DNA of 64,000 bases from Pomacea canaliculata. Its lineage: Eukaryota > Mollusca > Gastropoda > Architaenioglossa > Ampullariidae. The notes beneath the pieces were generated by a model. The model searched no databases, was not told the DNA's origin, and worked only from the letters and a program-made list of their open reading frames with translations. Of the stretch, positions 21,782 to 35,400 are shown one piece after another. The first letter of the stretch is position 1. Every line of letters begins with the position of its first letter. A program made the translations under genes and the position numbers. The stretch spans positions 1,364,001 through 1,428,000 of the forward strand of contig NC_037602.1 in assembly GCF_003073045.1 (NCBI RefSeq), in the 5' to 3' direction.

Positions 21782-24700
21782 AATCATCAGTTTTATTGAT
21801 CAACAAGATTGTTCATATGCAATCAAGTCCTCTGTGAAAAATAAGAGAAAACTTAAATATGTTGCAAAGGATGAAATTAATGCAAATTATTTTGTGATGT
21901 TTAAATATTATAAATATATTATCTATTCATATACATGCTTGTTAAACTGCACACACAAGACAGATATAATCTGTGTGCATAGGTGTTCACGTGTGCATAG
22001 ATATGGTGGAGTGAGATATGCCCTATACAATGTCACACTAAAAACCAATCATCAAAGCTTCGTTAATTAAGCAATGTAAAAGAAAACATTAAGTATAAAC
22101 GGCATTGTTATAGTCACATTGTTTTCTTTTCACTGGACTAAACTTCCTAAATATTGATAAATATATATATGCCATGTTTTCCTCCTTCTCATTTAGGTCA
22201 TTATTATCTACTGCTTCTACTTTTTCTGGGGTAAGCATATCTTTCCCAGACTGTCTGTTACTCAGATTAAATTTATTTTACCCTTGACTAACACATCTTT
22301 CTCAAGCTCCTTGTAGCTTTTAGTCTCTCTGACACCATTTCCTGTTTCAGTTGTATTTGCACTCAGTCTGTGATAACTGTAGGCACCACACCCTTGCCTG
22401 CTGCTTTGAAATATGGAATGCCTTTTATTTACTGTACACATTCAACCAGTTCTCTCGCATACTATTTCGCTTCGCAGTAGCATATGTATGCTGATGATGC
22501 ACAGCTGCTATATAGTGTCTGGCCCTGCTTCTCACCTTTGGCAAGTCTTAATCACTGCACACTGCACACTGTAAAGAGCTGGAGGCCCGCAAAAAAAAAA
22601 AAATTAAAAAAAAAAATGGGATGACATAACTGAGGTCCTTCCTCTGAAATGTATGCCATCATCTACTGCTTCTACTTTCTCTGAAGTAAACATCTTTCCC
22701 AGACTGTCAGGAGTCTTGTTGTTATGAGCTACACTGGCTGCTAGTTTAAGCTTGCACTGATTACAATATTGAAATAAACATTACTGTACTAGCGATGTCA
22801 AAGCTCATGTCTGCTTTGTTTTTCTGCCTTTTCCCTTACACCACCTAGTTGATCTCCCTGTGTGGACAAGCTTTGAACGACTCAGAATAATGCCACTCCT
22901 ATTATTTTCTAAAGATGAAAAGCAGACATACTACACCTATACTCTCTGAAATACACTGGCTATTGGTTTGAGCTGCAATTGATTATATTATTGACCCAAT
23001 ATTAACTACACTATTAATGTGTCCAAGCTACTGATGCCTTATCATGAATCTGCTTTTTATGTGCCATGCATCAGGAAAGAGAAAACCTTTTATAGTCCCA
23101 CTATTTGGGATTCTCTTCCTCTTTCTCATAATTTAGCAAACTCTTCTGCTCAGTCAGCAGTTCTTAATCATCATCCATACACTTTCTTCATCTGTCTGCT
23201 CGTTTTTTTTTAATGGTTAGCTCTCTTTGTTTATAGCCTTTCTTGTACAACGCATGTCTCTCAATACACTTACAAATTCTATTATTATTTGTATGATAGA
23301 AATATCACCTGCCTACCCAGATTACTTTCATGATTGTAAACATCTCAGAATTCTTTCTCTTACTGTTGGCTTTCTCTACTGTGATTTTGGTGTCTCCAGA
23401 GTTCGTTGTGGCAAAAGCTTTATTGAAAGACTGCTTGAAATATTTAAACACTTCTCCTGATAGACCTGCAAATCACATGCATAAACCTGTTTACTCAAAT
23501 TTATGTTGACAGGTTATGTATATTACATGATATATTTGATAAAGTTTTAAAAAATGGTTTACTTTTATCTTTTAATATGTATGAATTGGTGGACTGGTAT
23601 GGGACACGTGCCATAGATGCATGCATGTGTGTGTGGGTGGTTTTAGAACACTGACACATTGTTTTCACAAAACAGATTGCTTTAGGTTATTCAGTCTTGT
23701 GCATTCTTGATGGGCCTTAAAGTATCAGAATACATGTCTCGCAGATCTCTTGGGTTGACATCCATCTCCAAGTACAATTCAAGAAATAACTCAGTAGTGG
23801 AAAGTCTACATCTCAACTAAGGTAATCCATGAAAACCCATAGTGTGTTGGAAAGATACCATCTCCTGCAGTGGTGGTACTCTGAACTGTTGTCAAGAAGC
23901 CATAGGTGGGTGGGTGGAGCACGGCTGCAGCTGGCTTTGACAGGGGCCACAGGCATCAGGTTGTGCAAATCGAGGCACCTGAGGATGAAAGCTGCTCACC
24001 TTCTGTGTAGTAACAGTAGCTTACTGCCCAGGAGAGGCTGGTGGGTGCAGGACACCTGCCCAGTGGCTGGGAGGAGGCACAACAAAGTACATTCAGAACA
24101 CACAACAATAGTCAACTCTTCTCCTGCAATGTTGTTTTATTTGACATGTTGTATTAATCACAGTGTATTTGACACACATTTCAGAGGGAAATATTTCACT
24201 GGTTATTTACACGCGCATGGTGTTATGACATATTTCAAACATCTCCAGCAGCAGCAGGACATGCAGCGATTCTAGAAGTTTAGTTGCTGCGATTCCTTCA
24301 GTACAGGTACTAATAAAGGTTTTAGAAGAGTGGGTAATGTGCCCTTTAGTTTTTAATCTGTTAGTTACTTTGTGAATAATTGATGATTAATTAATAATTA
24401 TGCATAAATGCAAGATCCCTTCAAAGCTTCCAGGACTTTCCCCCCCCCCCCCCCCATCTGTCACACTGAGAAAGTAAGTTATAAAGCTGACGTCTAAGTT
24501 GTAATTTACAATAACCTATATAGCTAACTGTTCATTGCATCAGGTTTTCCACCTCTGGTTTTTATTGAAATTATTATTTGTGGCAACATGAAAATGTACT
24601 GTCATATGTGTGGTGCAAAAGAGTAAAAGCATTTAATTATTGCTTATTAATAATGCAGATTTTACCTATGTTGCCTGTGAAATGTTCACTTCTAAAATAG

Positions 24701-25586
24701 AGACGGCATTTATCTGAATGATTGATTCTTCCGTGTGTAAACAAAAATAGCCTATAGATACTACAGAATCACATAAAATACAAAAACTTCTTTTAAGTTG
24801 AACAGACTAGTTCCCATAGCATGATATTATATATCTGCTGCCAGATGCAATATTAGTCTTCGCATGCAAAAATTCAACTACCCACAAGGCATATGGCATG
24901 TTGTTAGACACTAAAAGATGTGAATTAGAGGTGTCAAAACTAAATGTTTTAAATGGGACTGAATATATAGAGTGAGTAGTGGTAAGAAACTGTACCTTAA
25001 ACTGTAGATTTTTTTTGGCTAATGACCACAAATCTGTAAAGATAATATACTGATTGTGCAAGTGTGTGAGAGAGAGAGAAAGAGAGAAAAGAAAGAAGAT
25101 TCTGACAATATATTATGTGTCCTGGTACACCGATAGGAATCAGGATCTCCAAAACTACCTTTCTGAATTTCCTAGCACAGATGACCTTAAGAGTGAAAGT
25201 AAATCGAACACCAGTGTTGTCTTGCATGTCATTGCTTTGTGTGTGTGATGGTCAGGCCAACCCCCTGCATTCTCTGATATCAAATGGCAGTTCTACTAAA
25301 CATTTGAACTGGTATTAACCTAAAGCTAAATACTAGCAGATGTGTATTCCTGTCCTTTGCAGGTCATCTGCAAATCAAAATTCTTTAAACTGATCTCAAC
25401 CATTTGGTTAAAGCTTTATAAAACAGATAAATTCAGAGGATTTCAAAATGTCTTTACAAAATTCTACGATACAAAATAGATGGGCTCTAAATGCCCTTAT
25501 TTAGATGAAAGATTTTTAGCTTTGAAAAAACACATTTTTATTTTCACTTTTTTGTACATTTCTTTTTGACACTAGATTTGCTTCCT
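21782..25586. other. Intergenic region between copy C and NEIL1
   Basis: It contains LINE relics (22200-23220, listed separately), a CA/TG-rich stretch, a C-homopolymer at about 24440-24454 and a GA-rich microsatellite at about 25066-25098. The short open frame 23829-24275 shows no recognisable domain and no splice or family support. Nothing else is supported as a gene. Confidence 0.6.
22200..23220 (+). mobile_element. LINE (non-LTR retrotransposon) relic with RT YADD box
   Basis: Around 22480-22520 one frame reads HMYADDAQLLYSV, the reverse-transcriptase catalytic box of Jockey/CR1-type LINEs. Two tandem, diverged copies of the ORF2 C-terminal region follow (about 22680-22850 and 22930-23215). 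Both start with a 'leucyl-x-Trp-Leu' motif before a conserved Tyr-Lys/Asn-Ile stretch. The second ends with YSPTIWDSLPLSHNLANSS, which matches the usual 'P.lWNsLP..lr.s' ending. Stops and frameshifts are frequent, so it is inactive. Confidence 0.7.
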
Positions 25587-28500
25587 TTAATGATTCTTTC
25601 TACGCTTCTTTGTGGCATTAATTTTTCTGTCATTCTGGACATATTCCTCCTCGTTCATCTTCGTGTCATCAGAAAGGGAAGTGCTTGGTAATTTCCTGCT
25701 TATCCCACCTCTGCCTTTGTTCCTTTTCATCTTTTGTCCAGCAGCAGGTAACTTCTGTAGGGAAGATATCTCCTTCCTGTTGTCATGTCTTCGTGACCTC
25801 CTTTTTTCAGTTTGTGACATGGTGGGTTGAAGGTCTGGTTTAGCGGCGATTTTCAAAACATCATCTTCAAAACTGCTGTCTACAGGTTTCTTCTGTCTGC
25901 GACGTTTTGTAACCTTTTCTGTATCATTTGTATCTTCAGTTTCCTTGTCTACCTCCTTTTTCAGTTTCTGATGCCAAAGACAAAAAAAAAAAAAAAAAGC
26001 AAATGAAAGAAAACAAAAGTTGTAAAGTTATTAATTCTGAAAATCAAATTTAAACCATCTTAATTCTAATTCTAATTCTGAGCATTTCCCATAATGTACC
26101 TTTGTTGCTTTCTTGCTGGAGGAAACACTTTTTCTTTTCCCTCTGCAACTTCCACCTTCTGATTAAAACAAGAAAATGGCAAATACTAAACAAGCACTGA
26201 AAACAGAGGTTAAACCAAAATTACTAAAAATTCAGAAAACTATATAGGATGGGTTGTTGAGCTAGAATGAATGCTACTACTACTTATTTGACAGGAGTAA
26301 GGGCAGGGAAACATGTTGCTTTAGTCTTTTGTGAGTCTTTGGCTAATGATGTCACTTTATTTCACTTGAGTTCTTTAGCATATGAACTTTAATCATTTAC
26401 ATTCAGCTGAGCCATTAGGTCCGTGGTTCTGTTTTGTTACAAATACCATGTCAAGACTGTTGCCATTCTGCACTACAGAAACAAACTATACCTCTTAATA
26501 TTTTCAAGAATATGAAGCATCACTTGAAAACATTTTTTTTTAGATGTATCCTTTTTTTATTTAGCTGACCTTTTGGTACAAGTGGTCCTGCATCACCATG
26601 GTACCACATTGTACGCTTATTGTGGTCTGGAATACTATTCATACCAGGCTGGCAATAGCATCTCAACCACTTCCAAAACTTGGACTCCTTGCCAAACTCT
26701 TCTTTAGTCAAATAAAGAGAGGTTCCTGAAATCAGACAACATGGTGCAGATGTTGCACAAAAATAAAGACATCTACTTAGGTTCTACTTCTAGTAATGCC
26801 AATGGCACAGACATTCCATCTGTCAAGACTGTATACTTGCAAACATATCCTACTATAAAACCTGCACATTAACATACCTAGTCCAATGGCCTCTAAAGGA
26901 ACAAGGTTGCAGAGTTGCAGAAGATCTGGGGACTCAGATTTCATCTTTCCTGTGTTTTTGGCTTTATCTTCGATTTGCGCTTTCACATCCTCAGGCACAT
27001 CAGATAAAGTGGCCAGGACTGAACGAGCTTGTTCAAAAGGTTTAACACCGGCTCTGTCAGAAAGACAACTCTTCTCAGGCTGCTTTTCACACAGCTTTTT
27101 GTTTGAGTGAGAGAGAGAGAGAGACAGAAAAAGAGGTGGAGAGCACATCTGCACATACATCATTAAAGGGAGATACAGAGGTGAATGTCTGGAAGAACAC
27201 CCTAATGCACCAGAAGAAGACACATTTATAAAGTGGGTGCTAAATTCCATGAGATAATTTAAATTGTATTGGTAACATTGGTTACAATTTATACTAATCT
27301 ACTAAACCACCTTTTGCATAAACAATACTTAATTTCTTGATGGAATCTCATCATAACAGTCACAGAAGTACAGTATTTCTTTTCCAGGGACTGCACCATT
27401 AATCAGTAACAAATGTTTTTAACCTTTGCTGCTTCTGGGCATTTTGTTCACCTCAGTCTTTGGTGATATATACCTGTAAATGATTTCAGCACGAAGGTAG
27501 TTGCCAATTCCATTGAAGTACTTCTGGTTCAATAGAGCCTCACAAAGGGGTCGATTGAAAACCGAATCTTTCAAGTTTTGCAGAACGTTAGATCTGTTAA
27601 TAATAATTAAAAGCAAACTGAGTATAGCAGTTTTCATGATCAGATATGATGGATGATCCAAAAGTGACAATTACAAACTGAATTGTTCACAAACATGATA
27701 AATCTGACTCAAATAAAAACTTGAAGACAACGATCTCATTAGTCTTTACTGAAATGTATTCTGTGACTGATAAACTCCTCTTGTGGAGTTAATCATGTAG
27801 AGATGATCACTGCTGAAGCTGTTGATAATCACCTAAACCTACAGAGGCTAATTCTTGGTCCTATATGCCCCACTGTGGGGTGAATAGAAACAAGACGAAG
27901 AAGACAGGGTTTCTTAGCTGCTGAAGTTTTGCATCAACTCATGTCTTTGTGTAAGAAGTTGAAGGTGTCCCGAATTGGCTTTCACACCAAGCAGGTGTCA
28001 TACCATTGGTCACCGGTCATTTCGCCCCACAACCATATCGCCCCACAGCTTGAGTCAAATCGTCACAGCTATATCCGTCTCACACACACACATATACAGA
28101 TCGACTTTGAATAGAAAACTGCTAGGACCAGACGAGGCTTTCTTTGTAATCTGACACTTTTCATTTCTGAGAAATCATGGCAGGCGTAAATGATCGAGGA
28201 ACCCTTCCCGCTCCCCCGGGAAAAAAACCACTTAAACTAAGGTAAACTATTTTTAATAATGAAAAATAAAAGAAAGGCACCTGAACTGTGGGTATTCAGA
28301 CATCACACACGGTCCCCTGTTGGGAGACCAGTCGGTGTCCACTTGCCATTTTCCAAATCGTCGTGGATCCACGAAGCTCAAAGCCATCGCTGGCTGCGTG
28401 TTGGTGAAGAAACTCAGGTGGGCATGCTTCGGAAGCTCTTTTACCGATGTAAATTCGAAGTGGCCAGACATGCCAAAGTTGAAGACAATATGCAGTCGCT

Positions 28501-28744
28501 TACCTTCATTCTTCACTCTACTTTTCGCGCCCTTTTTCTCGTCTTTCTCCTCGCGATGAGTTTGAAGGAAAACTTTCAGTTCTTTCCCGCGCGAAACAGC
28601 AGCCACAGTGTAGCGCGGTTCGTTCCACTTCACTTCAGCGCACTTATGGATGGGATTTTTCCTCACTTTCCCCGCAAATAATCGGCCTTTCGATATAAAG
28701 TTGATGAACTGACTCGACAGGTTCAACTCCGGACCTTCAGGCAT
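25587..28744 (-). CDS. NEIL1: Endonuclease VIII-like 1 DNA glycosylase (six exons, ~451 aa)
   Basis: Inferred exons (5' to 3' on the - strand): 28744-28281, 27593-27474, 27053-26878, 26725-26570, 26158-26100, 25967-25587. All phases agree. The protein starts MPEGPEL; Pro2 (the nucleophile after Met removal) and Glu3 are the Fpg/Nei catalytic pair. The catalytic-domain Lys is in SRGKELKVF. The H2TH region includes NRPLCEALLNQKYFNGIGNY and LRAEIIYR. The 'zincless finger' is RTMWYHGDAGPLVPK, aligning with the human RTIW..GD.GPLAPK motif and keeping its Arg. A long basic C-terminal tail (exons 5-6, e.g. KRRRQKK) probably serves nuclear targeting and partner binding. NEIL1 removes oxidised pyrimidines and ring-opened purines in nuclear base excision repair. 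The loop that carries the RNA-edited Lys in human NEIL1 is not conserved here. An in-frame 5' extension exists, but the Met before PEGPEL is the required start. Confidence 0.93.
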
Positions 28745-31700
28745 GGTTGATGAAGAACGTGAAGTTCCCGCGAACTGCCGTGACGATCTCCGTGGAGACT
28801 TTGCAAGGGACGCTATCGAACTATCGAAATTACCTCCCCTGGTCATAATAATAATAATTTTAAAAAACGTGATTTACATAACAAACGTGTATGACTAGAC
28901 TGCTGGCAGACGATTTTTTTCTGAACTACTTCAGCGAGGCTGGTGTGCTCAAAGCTTCCGGTTTAGTCACAGTCATTATTCAGGCTTGCCGAGACTAACA
29001 ACGGATCGCAAGAGGCTAAGCGTTGGTCTCGGCAGACAGACAGCAGTCCACCTATACACGTCCGTGAGTTATGTATCAATAATAATAAAGTGGGATTTAT
29101 ATAACAATAATAATAAACGTGTGATTTATATAGCATAATGACGCTCACCAAGGAGCATGATATCAATGCTTGGGACAAGTAGGAGACATGGACAGCATAG
29201 GAAGTACGGAAGGAGAAACAACAGCGCGTGCAGACAAGTAATAACAGACAAATATAAAAGACACAAGGAGGAACCAGGAAGCAAACAATAAGGACGGAGA
29301 GTGTCATAAGTCCGAAGAGGAAGACGAGCAGCTGGCGGACAGACAATTAAATACAATCGCAACTACTGACAAGTATGTTGATTGGTGCAAGGAGCCACGA
29401 GCCAAGAGGCGCCGTGCTCTGAGTACAAGACCTCACAGTCTCAGTGATGACATGGAAAGTACTTTTAACACCTGTGGATACTGCCCCCAACAACTTGACT
29501 ATTGACTATAACAGCAATATTATTGATTCCATTAAGTCACCCGAAGTGGACTGATTGGCTTTAGTCGCTGATTGCGCTGGCTAGGGAGACTGGGAGGTGG
29601 GGATGGATAAGTGGAAGAAGATGCAGGGAGGAGGTTGGTTTGATGTAGAAACGTGGAGGGAAGTTTGAATGGGTCGAGACCGGTAACTGATATCGGTGAA
29701 TGCCAGGTAATGGTCGTATTGGTCGACACAAGAAGTCAGTTGATGCTGTTTGTGACGTCGAGTCACCACATCCGGGCACTTTACATCGTCCATTCCGAGC
29801 GATGACTGATATACAACGGTTATTTACGGCGATACGTGTTTGATCTCAGCCGCTGCTTCACGAGTGGAGTGGATTGGGAAGGAATGAAAAATTTCGGGAA
29901 AATCCGTTTCTTTTGCAACTTTCGTTACGTGTAGGTTATTTTTGAAGGGAGTTCCCCTTCTTCCCTGTAAGCTGTTGTCGGAGGGATTTTAAAGGGAAGG
30001 ACGTAAACATTAGATGGGAAGGTAAGTTAAGGGATGTTTTTTCACATTTCCAAATACAGTACATGACACCTGAATCTGCTCTTGCCAACATGACGATTTC
30101 CAGGTAGCAAGATGGCTGTAGAATGCACCCCATGTTACGTGCATCTGTCTGACCTCTTGATTAAACCTGTTGCAGCTTGCTACTGACTTGTAGGTACATA
30201 AATATATTTGACTGCTAAGTGTAGACATGTACTCTGATAGGAATAAACACCGGCACACATCTACTATTGCACACGGGCATACCCAGAGCAGAGAGTATAT
30301 GTACACACGTTTGTAAACACACACAAATACAGACATACATACGTGCATAAACACTGTCAAGAACGCATCTGTTTATCCATGCAGGCAAATTGCATCCAGA
30401 GTGACTATTTTCCTTTATTAAGCTTCCTTTTCATCAATACCATTGTGGATTTCATCTAGTCTCAAATGACTATCATGCAAAACCCGCTTTTCGCCATAGT
30501 TTTGAAAGAAGGAAATTCCCCCACAGGTTATTAGTGGCTGTAAATTATCTACCCTCCTCATGTCGCCACCCCTGCCTCTTATTTGTGATGTATACATGGT
30601 GGCGAGATAACGAGACTATTTCACACACATAGAAGAACGGGAAATCGACAACTTTGGAGAACAAATAAAGTCACCCATTGCCACACCCATTAACAAAGTC
30701 ATCTCTAGACCACACCCAGTCAACAGTCATCTCTAGACCACACCCAGTTGACAGATGATTTTACTGGAAAATCTGGATGGGACACTGGCTGAACACACAC
30801 AAAGCTCAAGAGAATGAGGCGCCGGGTTCACTAGACCAGTGGTTCCCGACCTTTTGTGTCAGGTTCACTTTTACTATAGCATGCGACCCCGTGACAGACA
30901 AATGAGAAGCCATTTATTATACGAAATTTATACTAAGGATTTATATATATCCTTAACTTTTAGAAGTGTTAGATGAGTCTTAGACAGTGAGTCTTTTTTA
31001 ATGTTATCTTGCCTGGAATGTCTGCTAAGTAAGCAAGTTTTTTCCTCCAAGTTCCATCACTCCAGTAAGCCAGACGGTCATGCTTCCCTTGAACTTCCAG
31101 GAACAATTGGATTTCAGCTGGAACTCAAAGACCCGACTGACATTTTCTTTCGACAACCAGCGTACAGAAATGTAGTAAAGGAGAATTTCACGATCAGAGT
31201 CCATATCTTTACTTTAAAAAAAAAAAAAAAAAAAGCGGCTGCCTAGGGCCCCACATTTAATGCAATTCATTTTTTAACCGATTTTTAACCTACAAGTACA
31301 ACTTGTAGAGGAGGGGAGGAGTCTCAGTGGCAGGAGGGTGTGGGTGAATCATGCAGTGAGTGCCCTTTGCCTGGGGAGCAACTTCTTTCCCTTTTATCAG
31401 AAAGTCCGACCTCGTCCCAAGCTGAGCTGGTGGTCCATCCGTACAAACCTTGCACAGTCTTTCCACTGTAGGTCTTCATCTTTAAAAAGGTATTTATCTT
31501 CTCTAAGCTATCGTGACTTTTTAGAGCAGCTTCTAGTGCACTACAAATCACAAACTCCTCTCTCATGTCATCTGCATGAATGTATATTAAGAAGACAAGT
31601 AACTGAGATGATGAAATGGCATCCGTCGATTCATGAACTTAAATAGTGTCAGGGTTGTTTGGCAATTTCCACTGCCACGTCATCTGAAGCTTGGACCCCT

Positions 31701-32436
31701 GCTGTGGTTTGTTGACAAACAATTCCTTTGGCATGGAATCGAGTCTTTGATGTCTGAGATTAGCTTCATGGCGACTTCTCTGTCATTGCTGATCAAGGTG
31801 CTAAAACCAAATTTCATGTAGTCTTACAAATATTTACTTTTCTTGTCCATAGCTACCAATTTCTCTGATGTTGTCAAACACTTTAACTTCGAAAATAATT
31901 ATTCTCCCCACTTTTGATTTAACTCTTATGCATCAGTGAAAGTTAAAGTGCTGCTTGGGAGTCAAGTATGGTCAAATCCAGACACCACATTGCTTTTTTA
32001 TGATATCAGAAGCTAATAAATGTCAGGAATTCTTAGTGACAACAATTAACCAAACTAAATATTCTGACAATGTTGTGGTGTAAAGAATATGTATATATTT
32101 ATACATAGATATGTAGACAAACTCAATTTAGCTTCAGCTCTGTAAGAAGGATCCTGGATATCTGAAAAAGTACAGTTACCCATTACAGCCATTTCTTTTA
32201 AAATAATATTGCGAATAACTTGCTTTTTTTATACTTTAATCAGAAATGTGGAATCAGAGCATGCCATTCTCAAAGCAAGTTTTATAAATATATCTTATGT
32301 ATATGTCTATAATGCCCTGCTTTGCAATATCTGTGTCTGCATTTTTGTAGCGGTATTCTTGCCCTAGACTTCCCCATGTCGATGTATGACTTTTTATTCA
32401 TCCGTGGTTTGGACCTCGTTTCAATCTGCAGATGGA
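28745..32436. other. Intergenic region between NEIL1 and the NERD/SF1-like gene
   Basis: The NEIL1 and downstream-gene promoters must lie at the two ends. AAT-repeat ends of LINE/SINE type occur at about 28845-28860 and 29080-29135, oriented to the - strand. A hAT relic occupies 30837-31860. The rest (29.1-30.8 kb) has short open frames on the - strand without recognisable domains. The 5' UTR exon(s) of the gene starting at 32437 are probably in the last kilobase but cannot be placed. Confidence 0.5.
30837..31860 (-). mobile_element. hAT-type DNA transposon relic (ZBED5/SCAND3-like transposase)
   Basis: The left boundary at 30837 has the hAT terminal motif CAGTGGTTCCCGACCTTTT. On the - strand, 31640-31330 reads VHESTDAISSSQLLVFLIYI then DDMREEFVICSALE, the conserved hAT 'DESTD...QLLVF.RY' block. 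A separate block at about 31205-31005 reads LLYYISVRWLSKENVSRVFE, then a frameshift and AYLADIPGK, matching the 'HT.VRWLSRG.VL.RVFEL' block. These two blocks are in the expected order for a - strand transposase, with the part between them lost or scrambled around an A-run. The distal terminal repeat was not found. Confidence 0.75.
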
Positions 32437-35400
32437 ATGGAAGGCGAACAACATGAAAAAGAGGCGCTGCCAAGAGAAGACATAGCCCCGCCCACAAGCC
32501 AGACAGCCCCGCCCACAAGCCACACAGCCCCGCCCACAAGTCAAGCAGCCCAACATACAAACCAAGCAACTCAGTCCACAAGCCGAACAACCCTGTCCCA
32601 AAGCCAGACAGCCCTGTCTACCTGTCAACAAACACCTTTGTCCACCTGTCAACAAACACCCGTCTCCACAAGCCAAACAGTTCATGTTACCTCTCAACGA
32701 GATGGGAGCTTCCGAACAGTTCCTGTTTCACGTGTTCCTCCGTTCCCACTGAGGTCAGGTGAGGGCTGTACTATTTACCGGGGCGGTGCCTTACACTCAC
32801 GACATCTACCACCACCACCACCGGTTGTTGGCGGGCTGCTGTACTCGTCTTACCCAGGCTCCGTCCTGCAGCCTGCTCCATCGTCCCTAAGTCTGCCTCA
32901 AGCAAGCGCCCCACAAGCTCTCATGTCTCCGCCGGCGATGACAATGTATTCTTCGCAGCTGCAACACACGGACATCAGTTATCAACTGCAGAGCTATTCT
33001 CCTCCCTTTCTGTATCAGCAACAGTTTCACCCGACAGCTTCCCCATCTCGGTCCCCTCGGCTACTGAACATCCAGTGGACGGCGTCCGTTGCTCCGTTCC
33101 CTGAAGACATGGAGTCCGCGCAGCTTCCTCCTGCAGCTGTAGAGCAGGTACAGATGGTGCTTGTCCAGCCTCAGAATGTTTTCCCTTCGTCAGCAGCTGT
33201 CAGCCCCATGGCAGTGTTTGAGGCGGACCTGATGTCCGTGCAGGACACCCAGTATGTCATGTCCGAGCCAGGTCTTCCCACCCAGCCATTCGTGTGTCCG
33301 GCAGATGTCAGCCAGGAACCTGACACGAGACAAGGTGAGAGATATAGATATCTGTCAGCATCTTCCCTTCTGCCCTTTGCCCCTGAGCAGTGTGTGTTCG
33401 ACTTTTGAAGACGAGGGGAACAAATAATATTTGCAGTTTGTCAGTCAGTCGGCGAGTACTAATTCTGTTAACTTCATCCTCGTTGACATTCTTCTCGCAG
33501 TCACTGCTGTAGCTGCCAACACATACCTCAAAATAATATTTCAGTTTTGTCATGTTGAATACGTGAATTATAATTGCAAACATGGCCTGCAGGCTGATCA
33601 GTAAATATAAATAAAGCCGTTTGGGAAGGTAGATTTTAACGGACGAATTACAGCTGTAATACTTGTGTGGCAGCAATAAAACAAGCCAAGCAGACCAGAG
33701 GTCGACTCAGCTTTAAAATCCATGCAGAAATATATCCATAAATAAAACAAGCCATGAGTTTAGTGAACGAATTTCTAGAACTTACTTGCCAACTATGTGG
33801 GTGAAGTGTGATCCAGCAACATTCAGTTACTCTTTGAATTTTATCTTTACAAAAACACACATTAAACAATCAGACAGCATCATGCAAAGTACTAAATAAC
33901 ACCCTTTCTATAAAAAAATCTGTTTTCATGAGGACAAAATAAAATAATTTTAAAAAACAAAACAAAATATAAAATAATGTTAAAAAGAGAAAATAAAGAG
34001 AAATAAAGCTACACAATCGGACGACTGACAGGATAGGTAGTAGAGAGATATCACACACACACTCTCTCTCTCACACACACAGACACAGATGGAAGGGGCA
34101 GAAGAGTGAGTGAGAGAGAGAGAGAGAGAGAAAGAAAGAGAGAGGGAGCCTGTTGCTTTGATCCTAATCCTTTTTTTTTAAATTTTAGACTACGACACGT
34201 CGATTACAAATATTACAGAAGGCACCCCGTCCTTCTCAAGCCCTGAGGGGTGGCCCATCTCAAGCAGCAGGCTGAGGGCAGAGTCCAAGGAGTTTATACC
34301 GAAAACTCATCAACAACAAATACAGTTTCACCTGGCAACAGTGCCACCTTTCAAAATGTCTGTGTCACCGACACGACTGACACCAGAACACCAAGCTGAC
34401 ATGTACACTCAAGCATTCAGACTCATGGAATCGTACGCCCAGAAGATTCTACGGCCCGATTTCGAGCAAAGGGTCCTCAGGGTTCCTGCCACCAACTTTA
34501 ATGAACAGAAGCTGGAGCCGGTCCATACTGGAGGCTACCTGTTGCTAGGTATGCCCCAGACACCAGCCCTCCGAGGTCAAGAAGCCCTGTCAAGGGTTTG
34601 CTGTGCTCTTGAGAACATTCTGCGCCTCCGAGCACGATTGGCTGTCATCATCAGCAACTACAAATACAAAGAGTGCTACCTTCGCAGAGCTCCCTTTGAT
34701 GTCTTTCCACGTCCTTCTTCAGAAGGTAGTCACGATATCCTGATGTTTGGAGTGGACATCGGCGTCGTCTGCATCCAGGTAAACATACTCTCCAGGTAAA
34801 CATAAAGTATGAGTTGTAAACTACACAGGCCAACAATGTCGAACAATGAGAAAGAATTGGCCTCAGAGAGAAACAAAGAGAATACAGGTGTGTGTGTGTG
34901 TGTGTTTGCCTATATATGTATATGTATACGCCCACCTAACATGTCTGATGTCTGTTGGTGTCCTGTGGAGCACGAGTTTGTGCTCAGATCCCTGACTGTG
35001 CAGGTCACGTGTGTGGAGAGGGGCACGAGCAAGGGAACGGTGAAGAAACAAATCCGGGACACGCTGAAGCAGCTGAGGAAGGATGAGGAGGCCGTGCGCA
35101 GTCTCCTGCAGGACCTGCCCCTGCCACACCTCTCTGTCGTCAGGGTGCTCGCCCTTCCCAACCTCTCCCAGCAAGAGCTGCGCCAGAAACTGGAGACGAG
35201 GATGCTAAAGGTTTCTCAATCTGTGTGTATGTGTGCGTGCGTGCGTATGTGTATGTGTCGTTGGGAGGGGTGGTATTTTTAGTGTACATAACATGCCCAT
35301 AACATTCTGTCCTTACAGAAGCTCGCCTCAATGTTTGGGTCTGGAGACAACTTGGAGGGAGTCATCACATCCGACCACCTGCCGTTACAGGGCCACCGCC

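Noticed and set aside
23829-24275. 148-aa open frame on the + strand
   Set aside because: No recognisable domain, no repeat in other units and surrounded by LINE relics. It is not supported as a gene.
28259-28681. 140-aa open frame on the + strand
   Set aside because: It is antisense to NEIL1 exon 1, which carries the conserved catalytic residues.
28845-29362. Candidate - strand short genes with Cys-rich open frames
   Set aside because: They lie near LINE/SINE-type AAT tails and have no family resemblance or splice structure.
34018-34150. CA and GA dinucleotide tracts as a possible regulatory element
   Set aside because: They are ordinary microsatellites within an intron, with no conserved motif that I can defend.
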